From the NCBI RefSeq assembly GCF_042652185.1, contig NZ_JBHSIX010000022.1: a DNA stretch of 64,000 nucleotides. One strand, given 5' to 3'. This document shows, piece after piece, positions 40,726 to 48,925 of the stretch; position 1 is the first letter of the stretch, and each line of letters opens with the position of its first letter. A program made the position numbers and the translations under genes. The notes below the pieces were generated by a model that was given only the letters and a program-made list of their open reading frames with translations, ran no database searches and had not been told where the DNA came from. The stretch is from Actinacidiphila fildesensis (lineage in GTDB: Bacteria > Actinomycetota > Actinomycetes > Streptomycetales > Streptomycetaceae).

Positions 40726-43597
40726 CACCCACCCCAGTTCGGCCGCCCTGCAGGAGGAGTTGCTGCGCCGGGCCCGCGCCCGGAAGAACGCCCGCCCGGC
40801 CGACCCGGCGCCCGCCACCACCCGTGACCAGGGGCCCACACCGCTGTCCCACGCCCAGCGCCGCATGTGGCTGATGGACCGGCTCGGCCAGGGCGGCTCG
40901 CTGTACAGCGTGCCGTTCGCCACCCGGCTGCGCGGACCGCTCGATCTGGCCGCCCTGGGCAGCGCGCTGACCACGCTCGTCCAGCGCCACGACATCCTGC
41001 GCACGCGCTACGGGCAGCACGGCGACGAGCCGTACCAGGAGACGCTTCCCGTACCGGACGCGATCGTCGTGCCGGTGATCGACGCCGTCGGTGACGGCCT
41101 GGCCGCCCTGACCGAGGAGGCGCGCCGCCCCTTCGACCTCGCGGCCGGTCCCCTGCCGCGCGCCCTGGCGCTGCGCCACGGGCCGCAGGACCACACCGTG
41201 TTGCTGACGTTCCATCACATCAGCATCGACGGAGGGTCGTTGGAGACCGTCGCCGCCGAACTGGCCGAGCTGTACGCGGCGGCCACCGGTGGGATCCCGT
41301 GCGAGCTGACACGGCCGCCGCAGTACGCCGACTTCGCGGTCCGCGAGCACGCGGCGGCCGGCCGGCTCGACGAAGGGCTCGCGCACTGGACGCGCCGGCT
41401 GTCGGGTGCCGTCCCACTGCGGCTGCCCCGCCCCGCGCGGCCCGCGGCCGACCTGACCGAGCGGCCCGCCGCCGTGCGCAACGTGCCGCTGGACGAGCGG
41501 GTGCTGCCCGCTCTGCGCGAGCTGGGTCTGGGGCATCGGGCCACGCTGTTCACCGTGGCCTTTACTGCCGCCTTCGCCGCACTGCACCGCTTCACCGGCG
41601 AGGACGACCTGGTGATCGGCTGCGCCGGCACCCACCGCGAGGGCTCGGCCATGCGCGGCCTCGTCGGGCTGTGCGTCAACACCCTGCCCATCCGGGTGGA
41701 TCTGTCCGGCGACCCGGAGTTCGGGACGCTGGTGGACCGGGTGCGGGACGCGCTGCTGGAGGCACAGCAGTACCGTGACGTGCCGTTCGACCTGGTCCTG
41801 GAGCGGCTCGGCGCCGCCGCCCGGGACGCCGACGGCACACCGCTTGTCCGGGTCACCGCCGATGTGCTGGGCGAGCCCACCGCGCTCCGGCTGCCCGGTC
41901 TGGCCGCGGAACCGGTCGACGTGGCGCTCGGCGAGGCCAAGTTCGACCTGTCGTTCGGCCTGTCCGACACCGACCGTCCCACCGGCCTGGTCCAGTACGG
42001 CCGGGCCGCCCTCGGCGATGCGGCGGGCGAGCGGCTGGCGGACGACTTCGCCGGACTGCTGGCCGCGGTCGCCGCCGACCCGGAGCTCCGGCTGTCCCGG
42101 CTGCCCGGCCGGCCGCCGGTTCTCCCGGCCGCCGAAACCCCGCCCACTGACGGCCATCCGGCCGAAGTGCTGCTGCGCGCCCACCCGTTGGTGGCCGACG
42201 CCGCTGTGCCGGACCCGGCCGGCGGACCGCTGCTGGCGTACGCCGTCCTGCGCGGGACCGGCGGGCCCTCGCCCGTCGAACTCCGCTCGTATCTGCGGGC
42301 CGGTCTCGGCCGTGAACTCGTCCCGGCGGCGGTGACCCTGCTGGACGCGATGCCCCGCACCGCCGACGGCACCCTGGACACGGCCCGGCTGCCCGGCGCC
42401 CCGGCTGCCCCCGTACCGAGCGGCGTTCGCGCCGAAGCGGTGACGGTGGCGTTCACGGCGCTGCTGGGCCGCGCCCCTGGCCCTGACGACGACTTCTTCG
42501 TACTCGGCGGCCACTCGCTGATCGCCGTACAGCTCGCCGAGCGGCTGCGCACCGGACTCAAGCTGCCGCTGACCGGCCTGGACGTGATGGAGCACCGCAC
42601 TCCGCGAGCGATCGCGGCGCTGCTGGACGCGCGGGAGACGGAACGGGAACGGCTGGCCGCCGCGACCGGCGCACCGGCGGCCCGCGCCCGGCGGACCCGT
42701 GAGGGTACGGTCCTGGTGACCGGCGGCACCGGTGGTGTCGGCGCCTTCGTCCTGCGCGAACTGGCCGCCCGGGGAAGGCCGGTGCTGGCGCTGTCCCGGC
42801 CGGAGTCGGCGCACCTGGTCGCGGGGGAGGGCGTGGAGGTCGTCGAGGGCGATCTGACCGACCTGGACGGGCTGCGCGCCGCCGTCGGAAGGGCGGACGC
42901 GGTGATCCACGCCGCCTGCACCTTCACCCGTCCCGAGGTGGACGTGGCGGCGATGGCCGCGATGGTGGGGGCCTGGAACCGGGGCCCGTTCGTCTTCGTC
43001 AGCAGCGTGGACGCCTACGGCCGGCCCACCGGCCCGCGGGTGGCCGAGGAATCGGCGCCCGCACAGCCGCTGAGCGCGTACGGGCAGGCGAAGCTCGACT
43101 GCGAGCAGCTGCTCATGCGGGCGGTGGGCACCGACGGCCGGGGCGGGGCGAGCGTCGTGCGCTCGCCCATCGTCTGGGGTCCGCACGACCGGTTGCGCGA
43201 CCAGCTGCGCTGGGGCGCGACCGGGCTGCTCTACCAGGCGGCCCTCGCCGGGGAACCGATCGACCTGCCGCGGCCCGGCACCGCCGGCCACGACTGGTAC
43301 GGCGCCCCGTGGGTGCACGCCGCCGCCCTGGCGCGCGCGGTCACCGACTGCCTGGCCACCCCGGTGCACGGTGTGGCCAACGCGGTGAGCGGACATGTCG
43401 GCTGGCCCGAGCTGGCCGCAGAGCTGAAACGGCTCCTCGGCAGCGACAGCGAGATCCGGCTCGTCGACCGGGTGCACCCCGACCTCGACCACCGCTGGCA
43501 CTACGGGTCCGGCCGGCTGGCCACCGCGCTGGACGAGCGGCCCGGCGAGGACCGGAGCTCCGTACTCGCCGCGATGACCGGCTCCGCCGGGCGCTGA
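40715..43597 (+). CDS. NRPS C-(A remnant)-PCP-reductase protein
   Basis: A 960-residue terminal NRPS. The C domain (about 40-470) is intact: SHAQRRMWLMDRL (C1) and TFHHISIDGGS (C3, about 165-175). Residues 480-565 match only the small C-terminal A subdomain (HPLVADAAVPD, RSYLRAGLGRELVPAAVTLL). The large ATP-binding core is absent and the A10 Lys is Thr (RTADGTLDTARL), so it cannot activate a substrate. The PCP is FFVLGGHSLIAVQL with Ser near 600. From 660 on there is an extended short-chain dehydrogenase fold: VTGGTGGVGAFVLREL, FVFVSSVDAYG (Ser) and YGQAK (Tyr/Lys). The last likely releases the chain reductively as an aldehyde or alcohol. GGAGG lies 7 bases before ATG 40715. Confidence 0.9.
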   Translation: MATDTHPSSAALQEELLRRARARKNARPADPAPATTRDQGPTPLSHAQRRMWLMDRLGQGGSLYSVPFATRLRGPLDLAALGSALTTLVQRHDILRTRYGQHGDEPYQETLPVPDAIVVPVIDAVGDGLAALTEEARRPFDLAAGPLPRALALRHGPQDHTVLLTFHHISIDGGSLETVAAELAELYAAATGGIPCELTRPPQYADFAVREHAAAGRLDEGLAHWTRRLSGAVPLRLPRPARPAADLTERPAAVRNVPLDERVLPALRELGLGHRATLFTVAFTAAFAALHRFTGEDDLVIGCAGTHREGSAMRGLVGLCVNTLPIRVDLSGDPEFGTLVDRVRDALLEAQQYRDVPFDLVLERLGAAARDADGTPLVRVTADVLGEPTALRLPGLAAEPVDVALGEAKFDLSFGLSDTDRPTGLVQYGRAALGDAAGERLADDFAGLLAAVAADPELRLSRLPGRPPVLPAAETPPTDGHPAEVLLRAHPLVADAAVPDPAGGPLLAYAVLRGTGGPSPVELRSYLRAGLGRELVPAAVTLLDAMPRTADGTLDTARLPGAPAAPVPSGVRAEAVTVAFTALLGRAPGPDDDFFVLGGHSLIAVQLAERLRTGLKLPLTGLDVMEHRTPRAIAALLDARETERERLAAATGAPAARARRTREGTVLVTGGTGGVGAFVLRELAARGRPVLALSRPESAHLVAGEGVEVVEGDLTDLDGLRAAVGRADAVIHAACTFTRPEVDVAAMAAMVGAWNRGPFVFVSSVDAYGRPTGPRVAEESAPAQPLSAYGQAKLDCEQLLMRAVGTDGRGGASVVRSPIVWGPHDRLRDQLRWGATGLLYQAALAGEPIDLPRPGTAGHDWYGAPWVHAAALARAVTDCLATPVHGVANAVSGHVGWPELAAELKRLLGSDSEIRLVDRVHPDLDHRWHYGSGRLATALDERPGEDRSSVLAAMTGSAGR

Positions 43598-43602
43598 GAT
43601 CC

Positions 43603-43634
43603 GGGGGAGCCGCGGCGGTCCGCCCGGCTCCCCC
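43603..43634 (+). terminator. Terminator at the end of the NRPS operon
   Basis: GGGGGAGCCG and CGGCTCCCCC form a perfect 10-bp stem with a 12-base loop, 5 bases after the NRPS stop codon. Confidence 0.75.
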
Positions 43635-43701
43635 CGTACGGCCGGATCCCCTCTTTACATCCGGCCTCACATCCAGGACTTCACCGGCGGGCGGCACCGT
43701 A

Positions 43702-43707
43702 TACGGT
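43702..43707 (+). promoter_or_regulatory. -10 box for a leaderless acyltransferase transcript
   Basis: TACGGT, six bases, then GTG 43714; no Shine-Dalgarno. TTCACC about 16 bases upstream is a weak -35 match. It places the acyltransferase in its own transcript after the NRPS terminator. Confidence 0.5.
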
Positions 43708-43713
43708 GATCCC

Positions 43714-44499
43714 GTGCCGAAGAACGAGAACGTGTTCTCCTCCTGGGCGGCCTGGCGCCGCCGCACCGCCTCGCGCCTGGTCCACCGCGGATGGCGGTGG
43801 GTGCAGAACGCGGGCGCGGTGACCGCGCAGCGCCCCGGTCCCTACCGCTTCCGCAGCTTCGGCACGGGCTCGCGGCTGGCGTTCCCGCTGGGCACGGTGT
43901 TCGGCGAGCAGTGGATCGAGATCGGGGAGCACTGCGTGGTGGGCGAGCAGGTGACCCTCACCGCCGGCATGATGCCGGACCTGGACCTCGGCCCCGACCC
44001 GGTCCTGCGGCTCGGCAACGGCGTGGTGCTCGGCCGCGGCAGCCACGTGGTGGCCTCGGCGCCGGTGGTCTTCGGCGACAACATCTTCGCCGGGCCCTAT
44101 GTGTACGTCACCAGCGACAACCACTCCTACGACGACCCCCACGAACCGGTCGGCAAGCAGTGGCCGCGCTCGGCGCCCGTCGAGATCGGGTCCGGCAGCT
44201 GGCTCGGCACGGGAGCGGTGATCCTGCCCGGGGCCCGGCTGGGCCGCAATGTGGTGGTCGCGGCCGGCGCGGTGGTGCGCGGTGACGTGCCCGATCACGC
44301 GGTGGTCGCGGGCGCTCCCGCCAGGATCGTCCGCCGCTGGGACCCCGAGGCCGGCTGGCAGCCGCCGCTGCGGACACCGCCGCCGGTGCCGATACCCGAG
44401 GGGATCACCCCCGAGCAGCTGATGGCGCTGGCCGGCGTCGAGGACGGGCCGAAGACGCTCGACGGCCGGGCCGACCGGGCGCCGGATCCGGCGGTTTGA
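43714..44499 (+). CDS. Hexapeptide-repeat (LbH) acyltransferase
   Basis: A 261-residue left-handed beta-helix acyltransferase of the maltose/virginiamycin O-acetyltransferase (WbbJ) type. Hexapeptide turns run from IGEHCVVGEQVTLTAG to LGRNVVVAAGAVVRGDVPDH. The catalytic His is in YVYVTSDNHSYDDPHEP. VVAGAPARIVRRWDPEAGW closes the helix. Such enzymes transfer acetyl or other acyl groups from CoA to hydroxyl or amino groups. Next to an NRPS locus it might acylate the product or a sugar, but a cell-envelope role is equally possible. It has its own promoter and converges on the EamA gene. Confidence 0.84.
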   Translation: MPKNENVFSSWAAWRRRTASRLVHRGWRWVQNAGAVTAQRPGPYRFRSFGTGSRLAFPLGTVFGEQWIEIGEHCVVGEQVTLTAGMMPDLDLGPDPVLRLGNGVVLGRGSHVVASAPVVFGDNIFAGPYVYVTSDNHSYDDPHEPVGKQWPRSAPVEIGSGSWLGTGAVILPGARLGRNVVVAAGAVVRGDVPDHAVVAGAPARIVRRWDPEAGWQPPLRTPPPVPIPEGITPEQLMALAGVEDGPKTLDGRADRAPDPAV

Positions 44500-44504
44500 G
44501 GCCC

Positions 44505-44533
44505 GCTCGCGGCCCGGCTATCCCGCCGCGAGC
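44505..44533. terminator. Shared terminator between convergent genes
   Basis: GCTCGCGGC (44505-44513) and GCCGCGAGC (44525-44533) form a 9-bp stem with an 11-base loop. It lies just beyond the acyltransferase stop and covers the last codons of the EamA gene, so it can serve both strands. Confidence 0.55.
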
Positions 44534-45381
44534 AGGATCGTCCCGGCCATCGCGAGTCCCGCGCCCGCGGCCTGGATCGCGAGCAGCCGTTCCTTGAGGA
44601 AGCCCCGGGCGGCGAGCGCCGTCACCACCGGGTAGAGCGAGGCGAGTACCGCGGCGACGGTGACCGGGCCGTGCTGGGCGGCCAGCGAGTACGTGCCGTT
44701 CGCCGCGACGTCCGCGAGGCCGACCAGGGTGAGCGCCGGCATGGCGGACCACACCACGGCCATGCCGCCCTCCGGTGCGGCGGCCGGGTCACGCCGGACG
44801 GCCACGGCCAGCGCGGCGCCGCCGACCAGCGAGTTGCAGACCCGCTGGACGAAGAGCGCCAGGAACAGTCCGGTGAGCGTCGAGGACGCCTCGGCGATGA
44901 GCGCGAACACCGAGCCGAAGCCGAAGGCGGCGACGAGGGTGAGCAGCACCGTCTGCCGCTGCACGGGCGCGCCGCGCAGCTGCGGGCCGCCGGCCAGGAC
45001 GACGCCGACGACGGCCACCGCGATCCCGCCGTACTGCAGCAGTCCAGGGCGTTCGCCGAGCGTCAGTCCGACGCCGAGCGGTATCACGACGCCGACGGTG
45101 GCCAGCGGGGAGACCACGCCCATCGGGCCCTGGGCGAGGGCCTTGTAGAAGCAGATCATCGCGACAGGACCGACGACGCCGGCGGCGACGGCGTACCAGA
45201 GCTGCGGGCCGATCTCGCTCCACGCCCCGGTCGCCACGACGATGACGCCGAGGACGAGCGCGGCGGCGATCTGCGAGGCGACGACCACGACCAGCGCCGG
45301 CAGCCGGCGGGTGAGCAGCCCGCCGCCGAAGTCGGCGAGCCCCCAGAGCAGGCTGGTGGCGAGCGCGAGAACCGCTGTCAT
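44518..45381 (-). CDS. EamA/DMT-family transporter
   Basis: A 287-residue membrane protein of the drug/metabolite transporter superfamily with about ten hydrophobic segments in two EamA repeats. The first repeat starts LALATSLLWGLADFGGGLLT and includes YKALAQGPMGVVSPLATVGV; the second includes AQHGPVTVAAVLASLYPVVT followed by LKERLLAIQ. The repeated pattern of a pre-helix P-x-x-x-x-x-x-x-x-x-E is typical. ATG 45381 has GGGGAAG upstream. It is divergent from the XRE-cupin regulator, a pairing often seen for amino-acid or small-metabolite exporters. Whether it exports the NRPS product is unknown. Confidence 0.87.
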   Translation of the reverse strand: MTAVLALATSLLWGLADFGGGLLTRRLPALVVVVASQIAAALVLGVIVVATGAWSEIGPQLWYAVAAGVVGPVAMICFYKALAQGPMGVVSPLATVGVVIPLGVGLTLGERPGLLQYGGIAVAVVGVVLAGGPQLRGAPVQRQTVLLTLVAAFGFGSVFALIAEASSTLTGLFLALFVQRVCNSLVGGAALAVAVRRDPAAAPEGGMAVVWSAMPALTLVGLADVAANGTYSLAAQHGPVTVAAVLASLYPVVTALAARGFLKERLLAIQAAGAGLAMAGTILLAAG

Positions 45382-45460
45382 GGGACTTCCCCCGCAGTAC
45401 AGTGTGATGAACGTGTTGGTACAGCACACCGTAGTGCACTCAAGTGAACTCTGTCATTCA

Positions 45461-45466
45461 TAATAT
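45461..45466 (+). promoter_or_regulatory. -10 box of the XRE-cupin gene
   Basis: TAATAT is a near-consensus -10 element in a 95-base, unusually AT-rich divergent spacer between the EamA gene and the regulator. No good -35 is seen, suggesting activator or repressor control. Confidence 0.45.
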
Positions 45467-45477
45467 TGGACGGAAGC

Positions 45478-46050
45478 GTGCCGGACCTCGAAATCGTCGC
45501 CCAGTCGCTCGCCCGCAACGTCAAACGGCTGCGGCTGGAGCGCGGATACAGCCTGGACGCGCTCGCCGCCCGCGCGGGCGTCAGCCGGGGCATGATCATT
45601 CAGATCGAGCAGGCCAGGACCAACCCCAGCATCGGCACCGTGGTGCGGATCGCCGACGCCGTCGGCATCAGCATCGCCAACCTCCTGGACTACGCCGACA
45701 GCCCCCAGGTCCGGCTGGTCCCGGCCGACCGCGCCGTACCGCTGTGGAGCACCCCGGCCGGCAGCTACGGCACGCTCCAGGCCGGCACCGAGGCGCCCGG
45801 CCCGCTGGAACTGTGGTCCTGGCGGCTCATGCCCGGCGAGGGTCACGACTCCGACGCCCACCCGCCCGGCAGCGCCGAACTGATCCGGGTGGACGCGGGC
45901 GAGCTGACGCTCGTCGTCGAAGGCCAGGAGTACCGCGTCCCCTCCGGGACCACCGCGAGCTTCGACGCCCATGTGCCGCACGGCTACCACAACGCGGGTG
46001 CGGTCCCGGCCGAGATGACGCTCGCGATCGCCGTCCCGCCGCCCCGGTAG
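45478..46050 (+). CDS. XRE-family regulator with C-terminal cupin domain
   Basis: A 190-residue regulator. The N-terminal helix-turn-helix (RNVKRLRLERGYSLDALAAR, then GVSRGMIIQIEQARTNPSIG) spans residues 10-62. The C-terminal cupin beta barrel runs from about 105 to 185 (MPGEGHDSDAHPPGSAELIR, and VPSGTTASFDAHVPHGYHNA, with the His ligands of a small-molecule or metal site). GTG 45478 is chosen over TTG 45466, which lies at the -10 box. XRE-cupin proteins usually repress neighbouring transporter or amine/amino-acid catabolic genes; here the divergent EamA gene is the likely target. Confidence 0.88.
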   Translation: MPDLEIVAQSLARNVKRLRLERGYSLDALAARAGVSRGMIIQIEQARTNPSIGTVVRIADAVGISIANLLDYADSPQVRLVPADRAVPLWSTPAGSYGTLQAGTEAPGPLELWSWRLMPGEGHDSDAHPPGSAELIRVDAGELTLVVEGQEYRVPSGTTASFDAHVPHGYHNAGAVPAEMTLAIAVPPPR

Positions 46051-46057
46051 CGCCTGT

Positions 46058-46063
46058 TACGTT
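46058..46063 (+). promoter_or_regulatory. -10 box for a leaderless YbaK-like transcript
   Basis: TACGTT is followed by seven bases and ATG 46071; no Shine-Dalgarno is present. It starts 7 bases after the preceding stop codon, so this gene need not depend on read-through from the regulator. Confidence 0.45.
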
Positions 46064-46070
46064 TCCCGGT

Positions 46071-46601
46071 ATGCGCGCACCGATCGGCAATTTCGACGAA
46101 GCCCACCCCGCCACCGAACGGCTCGACCTGCTCCCGGCTCCGGTGGCCGCCGCGGTGACCGCCGACATGCTCCATGTCGACACCGACCCCGAGAAGGCCG
46201 ACACCGCCGTCTTCGTCGAGACCTACGGCGCCGACCTCGTGGACGCCTCGGCGAACTGCGTGGTCGTCGCGGGCAAGCGCGGCCAGGACGTCACGCTCGC
46301 CGCGTGCCTGGTGCTCTCCACGACCCGCGTCGACGTCAACGGCGTGGTCCGGCGCCATCTCGGCGCCCGCAAGGCCTCGTTCGCCCCCATGGACGCCGCG
46401 ACCGGCGCCACCGGCATGGAGTACGGCGGCATCACCCCCGTCGGCCTGCCCGGCGACTGGCCGCTGCTCATCGACGCGGCCGTCGTCGACGCCCCGTACC
46501 TGGTGATCGGCAGCGGCGCCCGGCGCGGCAAGCTGATCGTGCCGGGCAAGGTACTCGCCGCACTGCCGGGCGCCGTCGTCCTGGAGGGCCTCGGTATCTG
46601 A
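46071..46601 (+). CDS. YbaK/EbsC-family aminoacyl-tRNA deacylase
   Basis: A 176-residue trans-editing protein of the YbaK/ProX family. The conserved run VDASANCVVVAGKRG (with the catalytic Lys), ACLVLSTTRVDVNGVVRRHL and TGMEYGGITPVGLPGDWPLL is complete. Such proteins hydrolyse mischarged tRNA, for example Cys- or Ala-tRNA(Pro). The C-terminus has VIGSGARRGKLIVPGKVL. The gene stands between the XRE-cupin gene and a convergent small membrane protein gene. Confidence 0.87.
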   Translation: MRAPIGNFDEAHPATERLDLLPAPVAAAVTADMLHVDTDPEKADTAVFVETYGADLVDASANCVVVAGKRGQDVTLAACLVLSTTRVDVNGVVRRHLGARKASFAPMDAATGATGMEYGGITPVGLPGDWPLLIDAAVVDAPYLVIGSGARRGKLIVPGKVLAALPGAVVLEGLGI

Positions 46602-46611
46602 TCGGCTGCGG

Positions 46612-46890
46612 TCAGCGCCGGTCCGGCGGCCCGTCGGACCGGTCCTCGTCCGCCGGGTGCAGGGACCGGTGCAGCCGCCGGCCCGCCCGCACCACGATCA
46701 CCCCGGCGCCCACCGCGACCACGGCCGCCAGCACCTCACCCCACCAGTGGTCGGGCAGCACACCGAGCAGCAGCGCGAAGACCCCGAAGGCCAGCACGAA
46801 GCCGAGCACCGGCAGGGCGTAGAACCATAGGTCGGCGTAGGTCTTCTCATCGAGCCCGAAGGGCGGCGGAGGCTTGCGGTCCTTGCTCAC
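46612..46890 (-). CDS. Small two-helix membrane protein
   Basis: A 92-residue protein with a charged start (SKDRKPPPPFGLDEKTYADL), two membrane helices (about 22-44 and 51-69) separated by a short DHWWGE loop, and a charged tail. It resembles no family I can name. The GTG at 46890 gives the only sensible start. It is convergent with the YbaK-like gene (10-base gap). Confidence 0.62.
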   Translation of the reverse strand: MSKDRKPPPPFGLDEKTYADLWFYALPVLGFVLAFGVFALLLGVLPDHWWGEVLAAVVAVGAGVIVVRAGRRLHRSLHPADEDRSDGPPDRR

Positions 46891-46926
46891 CCCGCCACCG
46901 TAGGCGCCGTGACCCGGTATCGCGCG

Positions 46927-47334
46927 TCAGCCGAGGCGGGGAATCTCGATCGCCGGGCAGCGGTCCATGACCATCTCCGCGCCGGCCCCCCGCGTCCGCT
47001 CGAACGCGGCCTCGTCGATCACCCCGAGCTGGAACCACACGGCCTTCGCGCCGGCCGCCACCGCCTCGTCGGCGACCGCGCCCGCCAGCTCGGAGTTGAC
47101 GAAGACGTCGACCACGTCGACCGGGAACGGAATGTCGGCGAGCGAGGCGTACCCCTGCTCGCCGTGCACGGTCTCGGCCTTGGGGTGGACGGGAACGATC
47201 CGCTTGCCGAAGCGCTGGAGCACCCGCGCGACCCCGTAGGCGGCCCGTGCCTCGTTGTTCGACAGACCGACCACCGCCCAGGTGTCACCCAGCCCGGTCA
47301 GGATCTTCCGTACCGTCGCAGCATCGCCGTACAC
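46927..47334 (-). CDS. CoA-binding (YccU-type) protein
   Basis: A 135-residue Rossmann-like CoA-binding protein. TWAVVGLSNNEARAAYGVAR, KRIVPVHPKAETVHGEQGYA and VDVVDVFVNSELAGAV give the fold, and AVWFQLGVID is the conserved family motif near the end. Members resemble the N-terminal domain of acyl-CoA synthetases (NDP-forming) and bind CoA; their physiological role is not settled. GTG 47334 has GGAGGA 4 bases upstream; the frame extends to 47412 without support. Confidence 0.84.
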   Translation of the reverse strand: MYGDAATVRKILTGLGDTWAVVGLSNNEARAAYGVARVLQRFGKRIVPVHPKAETVHGEQGYASLADIPFPVDVVDVFVNSELAGAVADEAVAAGAKAVWFQLGVIDEAAFERTRGAGAEMVMDRCPAIEIPRLG

Positions 47335-47411
47335 GTCGTCCTCCAGAGGGTGTCCCGCTCGTCGTGCCTGGTCAACGAGCGACCGGCCCGGCCCATTCCC
47401 GGCCGGCGGCA

Positions 47412-47417
47412 TAGGGT
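47412..47417 (+). promoter_or_regulatory. -10 box for a leaderless YigZ-like transcript
   Basis: TAGGGT, six bases, then ATG 47424; no Shine-Dalgarno. It lies in the 89-base spacer shared with the divergent CoA-binding gene. Confidence 0.5.
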
Positions 47418-47423
47418 GGCCGG

Positions 47424-48059
47424 ATGGTGGACCGGTATCTGACGGTAGGGCGCGAGGGCGTGCACGAGAGCGAGATCAAGCGCTCGCGCTTCCTGTGCGC
47501 GCTGGCGCCCGCGGGCAGCGAGCAGGCCGCGCAGGCGTTCATCCAGAAGATCCGCAAGGAGCACCCGAGCGCGACCCACAACTGCTTCGCCTACGTCATC
47601 GGCGCCGAGGGCCGCATCCACAAGGCCGGCGACGACGGCGAACCCGGCGGAACCGCGGGCACCCCCATGCTGCAGGTGCTGCTGCGCCGCGAGGTGCGCG
47701 ATGTCGTCGCCGTCGTCACCCGCTACTACGGCGGGGTCCAGCTCGGCGCGGGCGGGCTGGTACGCGCCTACGGCGGCGCCGTGTCCGCCGCGCTCGACGA
47801 ACTGGGCACCGTCGAACGGCAGCGCCTCGCGCTGCTGACGGTCGCGGCCGACCACCAGCGGGCGGGCAAGCTGGAGAACGACCTGCGGTCGGCCGGGCGC
47901 ACGGTGCGCGGCGTGCGGTACGGCGCCGATGTGCGCATCGACATCGCGCTGCCGGAGTCCGAGGTGGCGGCGTTCCGCTCCTGGGTCGCCGACAGCACCT
48001 CCGGTGCCGCCACGGTGGAGGCCGGCGGCACCGAATTCGTCGACGTCCAGGCCCGGTAG
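47424..48059 (+). CDS. IMPACT/YigZ-family protein
   Basis: A 211-residue protein of the YigZ (UPF0029, IMPACT) family. The signature block is HNCFAYVIGAEGRIHKAGDD, then GEPGGTAGTPMLQVLLR and VAVVTRYYGGVQLGAGGLVR. The C-terminal ferredoxin-like DUF1949 domain follows, with VERQRLALLTVAADHQRAGK at its start. In eukaryotes IMPACT modulates GCN2; the bacterial function is thought to relate to translation but is unproven. Full length, with no anomalies. Confidence 0.9.
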   Translation: MVDRYLTVGREGVHESEIKRSRFLCALAPAGSEQAAQAFIQKIRKEHPSATHNCFAYVIGAEGRIHKAGDDGEPGGTAGTPMLQVLLRREVRDVVAVVTRYYGGVQLGAGGLVRAYGGAVSAALDELGTVERQRLALLTVAADHQRAGKLENDLRSAGRTVRGVRYGADVRIDIALPESEVAAFRSWVADSTSGAATVEAGGTEFVDVQAR

Positions 48060-48076
48060 ATCTGGTCCGGGAACCG

Positions 48077-48925
48077 TCAGCCCAGTTCGAGGCTGGTGAC
48101 GCCGTACATCCCGGCCTGATCGGTCTCCGGCAGCGGACCGGTGTACATCCGGGCGGTCTCGAAGGACGGCGCCAGGCCGAGCCGTTCCATCAGGTGCACC
48201 GCCGGCTTGTTGATGTCGGGCACGTCGATCGACACCGGCTCGCCCGGCACGGTCGCCGCCAGCGCGCCGACCAGCGCGCCCGCCACCTCCGGCGAGTCCG
48301 CGTGGACCGGACCGATGCGCGAGGCCTCGCGGCACGCGCGCAGCACGGCGAGCCCCTGCAGCTCCCCGTCGCGCACCGCGGCCAGCGGGGTGCGCTGGGC
48401 CGCGGCGATCCAGGTGGCCAGGAAACTGTCGCGCGGCGCCGGGAAGAAACGGCGGTCGTAGGCGGCGAGTTGATCGAAGGGCAGGGTGCGGGCGTCGACC
48501 AGGGTGACGCCCGCCGGCGCCGGGGTGTCCGCGGCCGGAGTGCCTTCGTAGCGGATGTTGTTCCAGGCGGAGCGGAATCCGGACTTGCGGTAGTTCTCCT
48601 GCTGGGCAATCACCCCGTCGAGCCCGACGTTGCGCCCGGCGAGCCGCGCCATGCCGGCGCGCCAGAGCTGGATGCCATAACCCTGGCCGCGCAGCGACGG
48701 CTGGGTGATGTAGAAGCCGAGGAAGCCGAAATCGGTGCCGTACCGGACGACCGAGACACAGGCGACCGGTTCGCCGTCGAGGCGGCCGATCAGGAAACCG
48801 TGCGGATCGGCCGCGAAGAAGGCGGAGCCGTCGGTGCGGCCCGGGTTCCAGCCCTCCGCGGCGGCCCAGTCCGCCATCAGCCCGATGTCGGCGGCGCTCG
48901 CGGCCGTGATCTCGAATGTCGGCAC
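48077..48925 (-). CDS. GNAT N-acetyltransferase with YitH-type C-terminal domain
   Basis: A 282-residue acetyltransferase. The N-terminal GNAT domain begins FEITAASAADIGLMADWAAA. Its acetyl-CoA loop is YITQPSLRGQGYGIQLWRAG, and DGVIAQQENYRKSGF is the following helix. The C-terminal half (about 150-280, with FPAPRDSFLATWIAAAQRTP and PVSIDVPDINKPAVHLMERL) is the second, non-canonical acetyltransferase domain of the YitH group. The substrate is unknown. It is convergent with the YigZ-like gene. Confidence 0.86.
   Translation of the reverse strand: MPTFEITAASAADIGLMADWAAAEGWNPGRTDGSAFFAADPHGFLIGRLDGEPVACVSVVRYGTDFGFLGFYITQPSLRGQGYGIQLWRAGMARLAGRNVGLDGVIAQQENYRKSGFRSAWNNIRYEGTPAADTPAPAGVTLVDARTLPFDQLAAYDRRFFPAPRDSFLATWIAAAQRTPLAAVRDGELQGLAVLRACREASRIGPVHADSPEVAGALVGALAATVPGEPVSIDVPDINKPAVHLMERLGLAPSFETARMYTGPLPETDQAGMYGVTSLELG

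Noticed and set aside
33472..43501. Very long antisense frames (for example 33472-36774 and 40565-43501) across the NRPS genes
   Set aside because: The sense strand carries complete C, A and PCP motifs; the antisense products are shadow sequence rich in Arg, Gly and Gln.
45444..46070. Upstream extension of the YbaK-like frame across the XRE-cupin gene
   Set aside because: It is out of frame with the clearly real regulator and has Arg/Gly/Pro shadow composition; the YbaK fold starts at 46071.
30635..46601. MbtH-like protein, thioesterase or phosphopantetheinyl transferase in the NRPS locus
   Set aside because: Looked for in all frames between the main genes; none is present, so these functions must come from elsewhere or not be needed.
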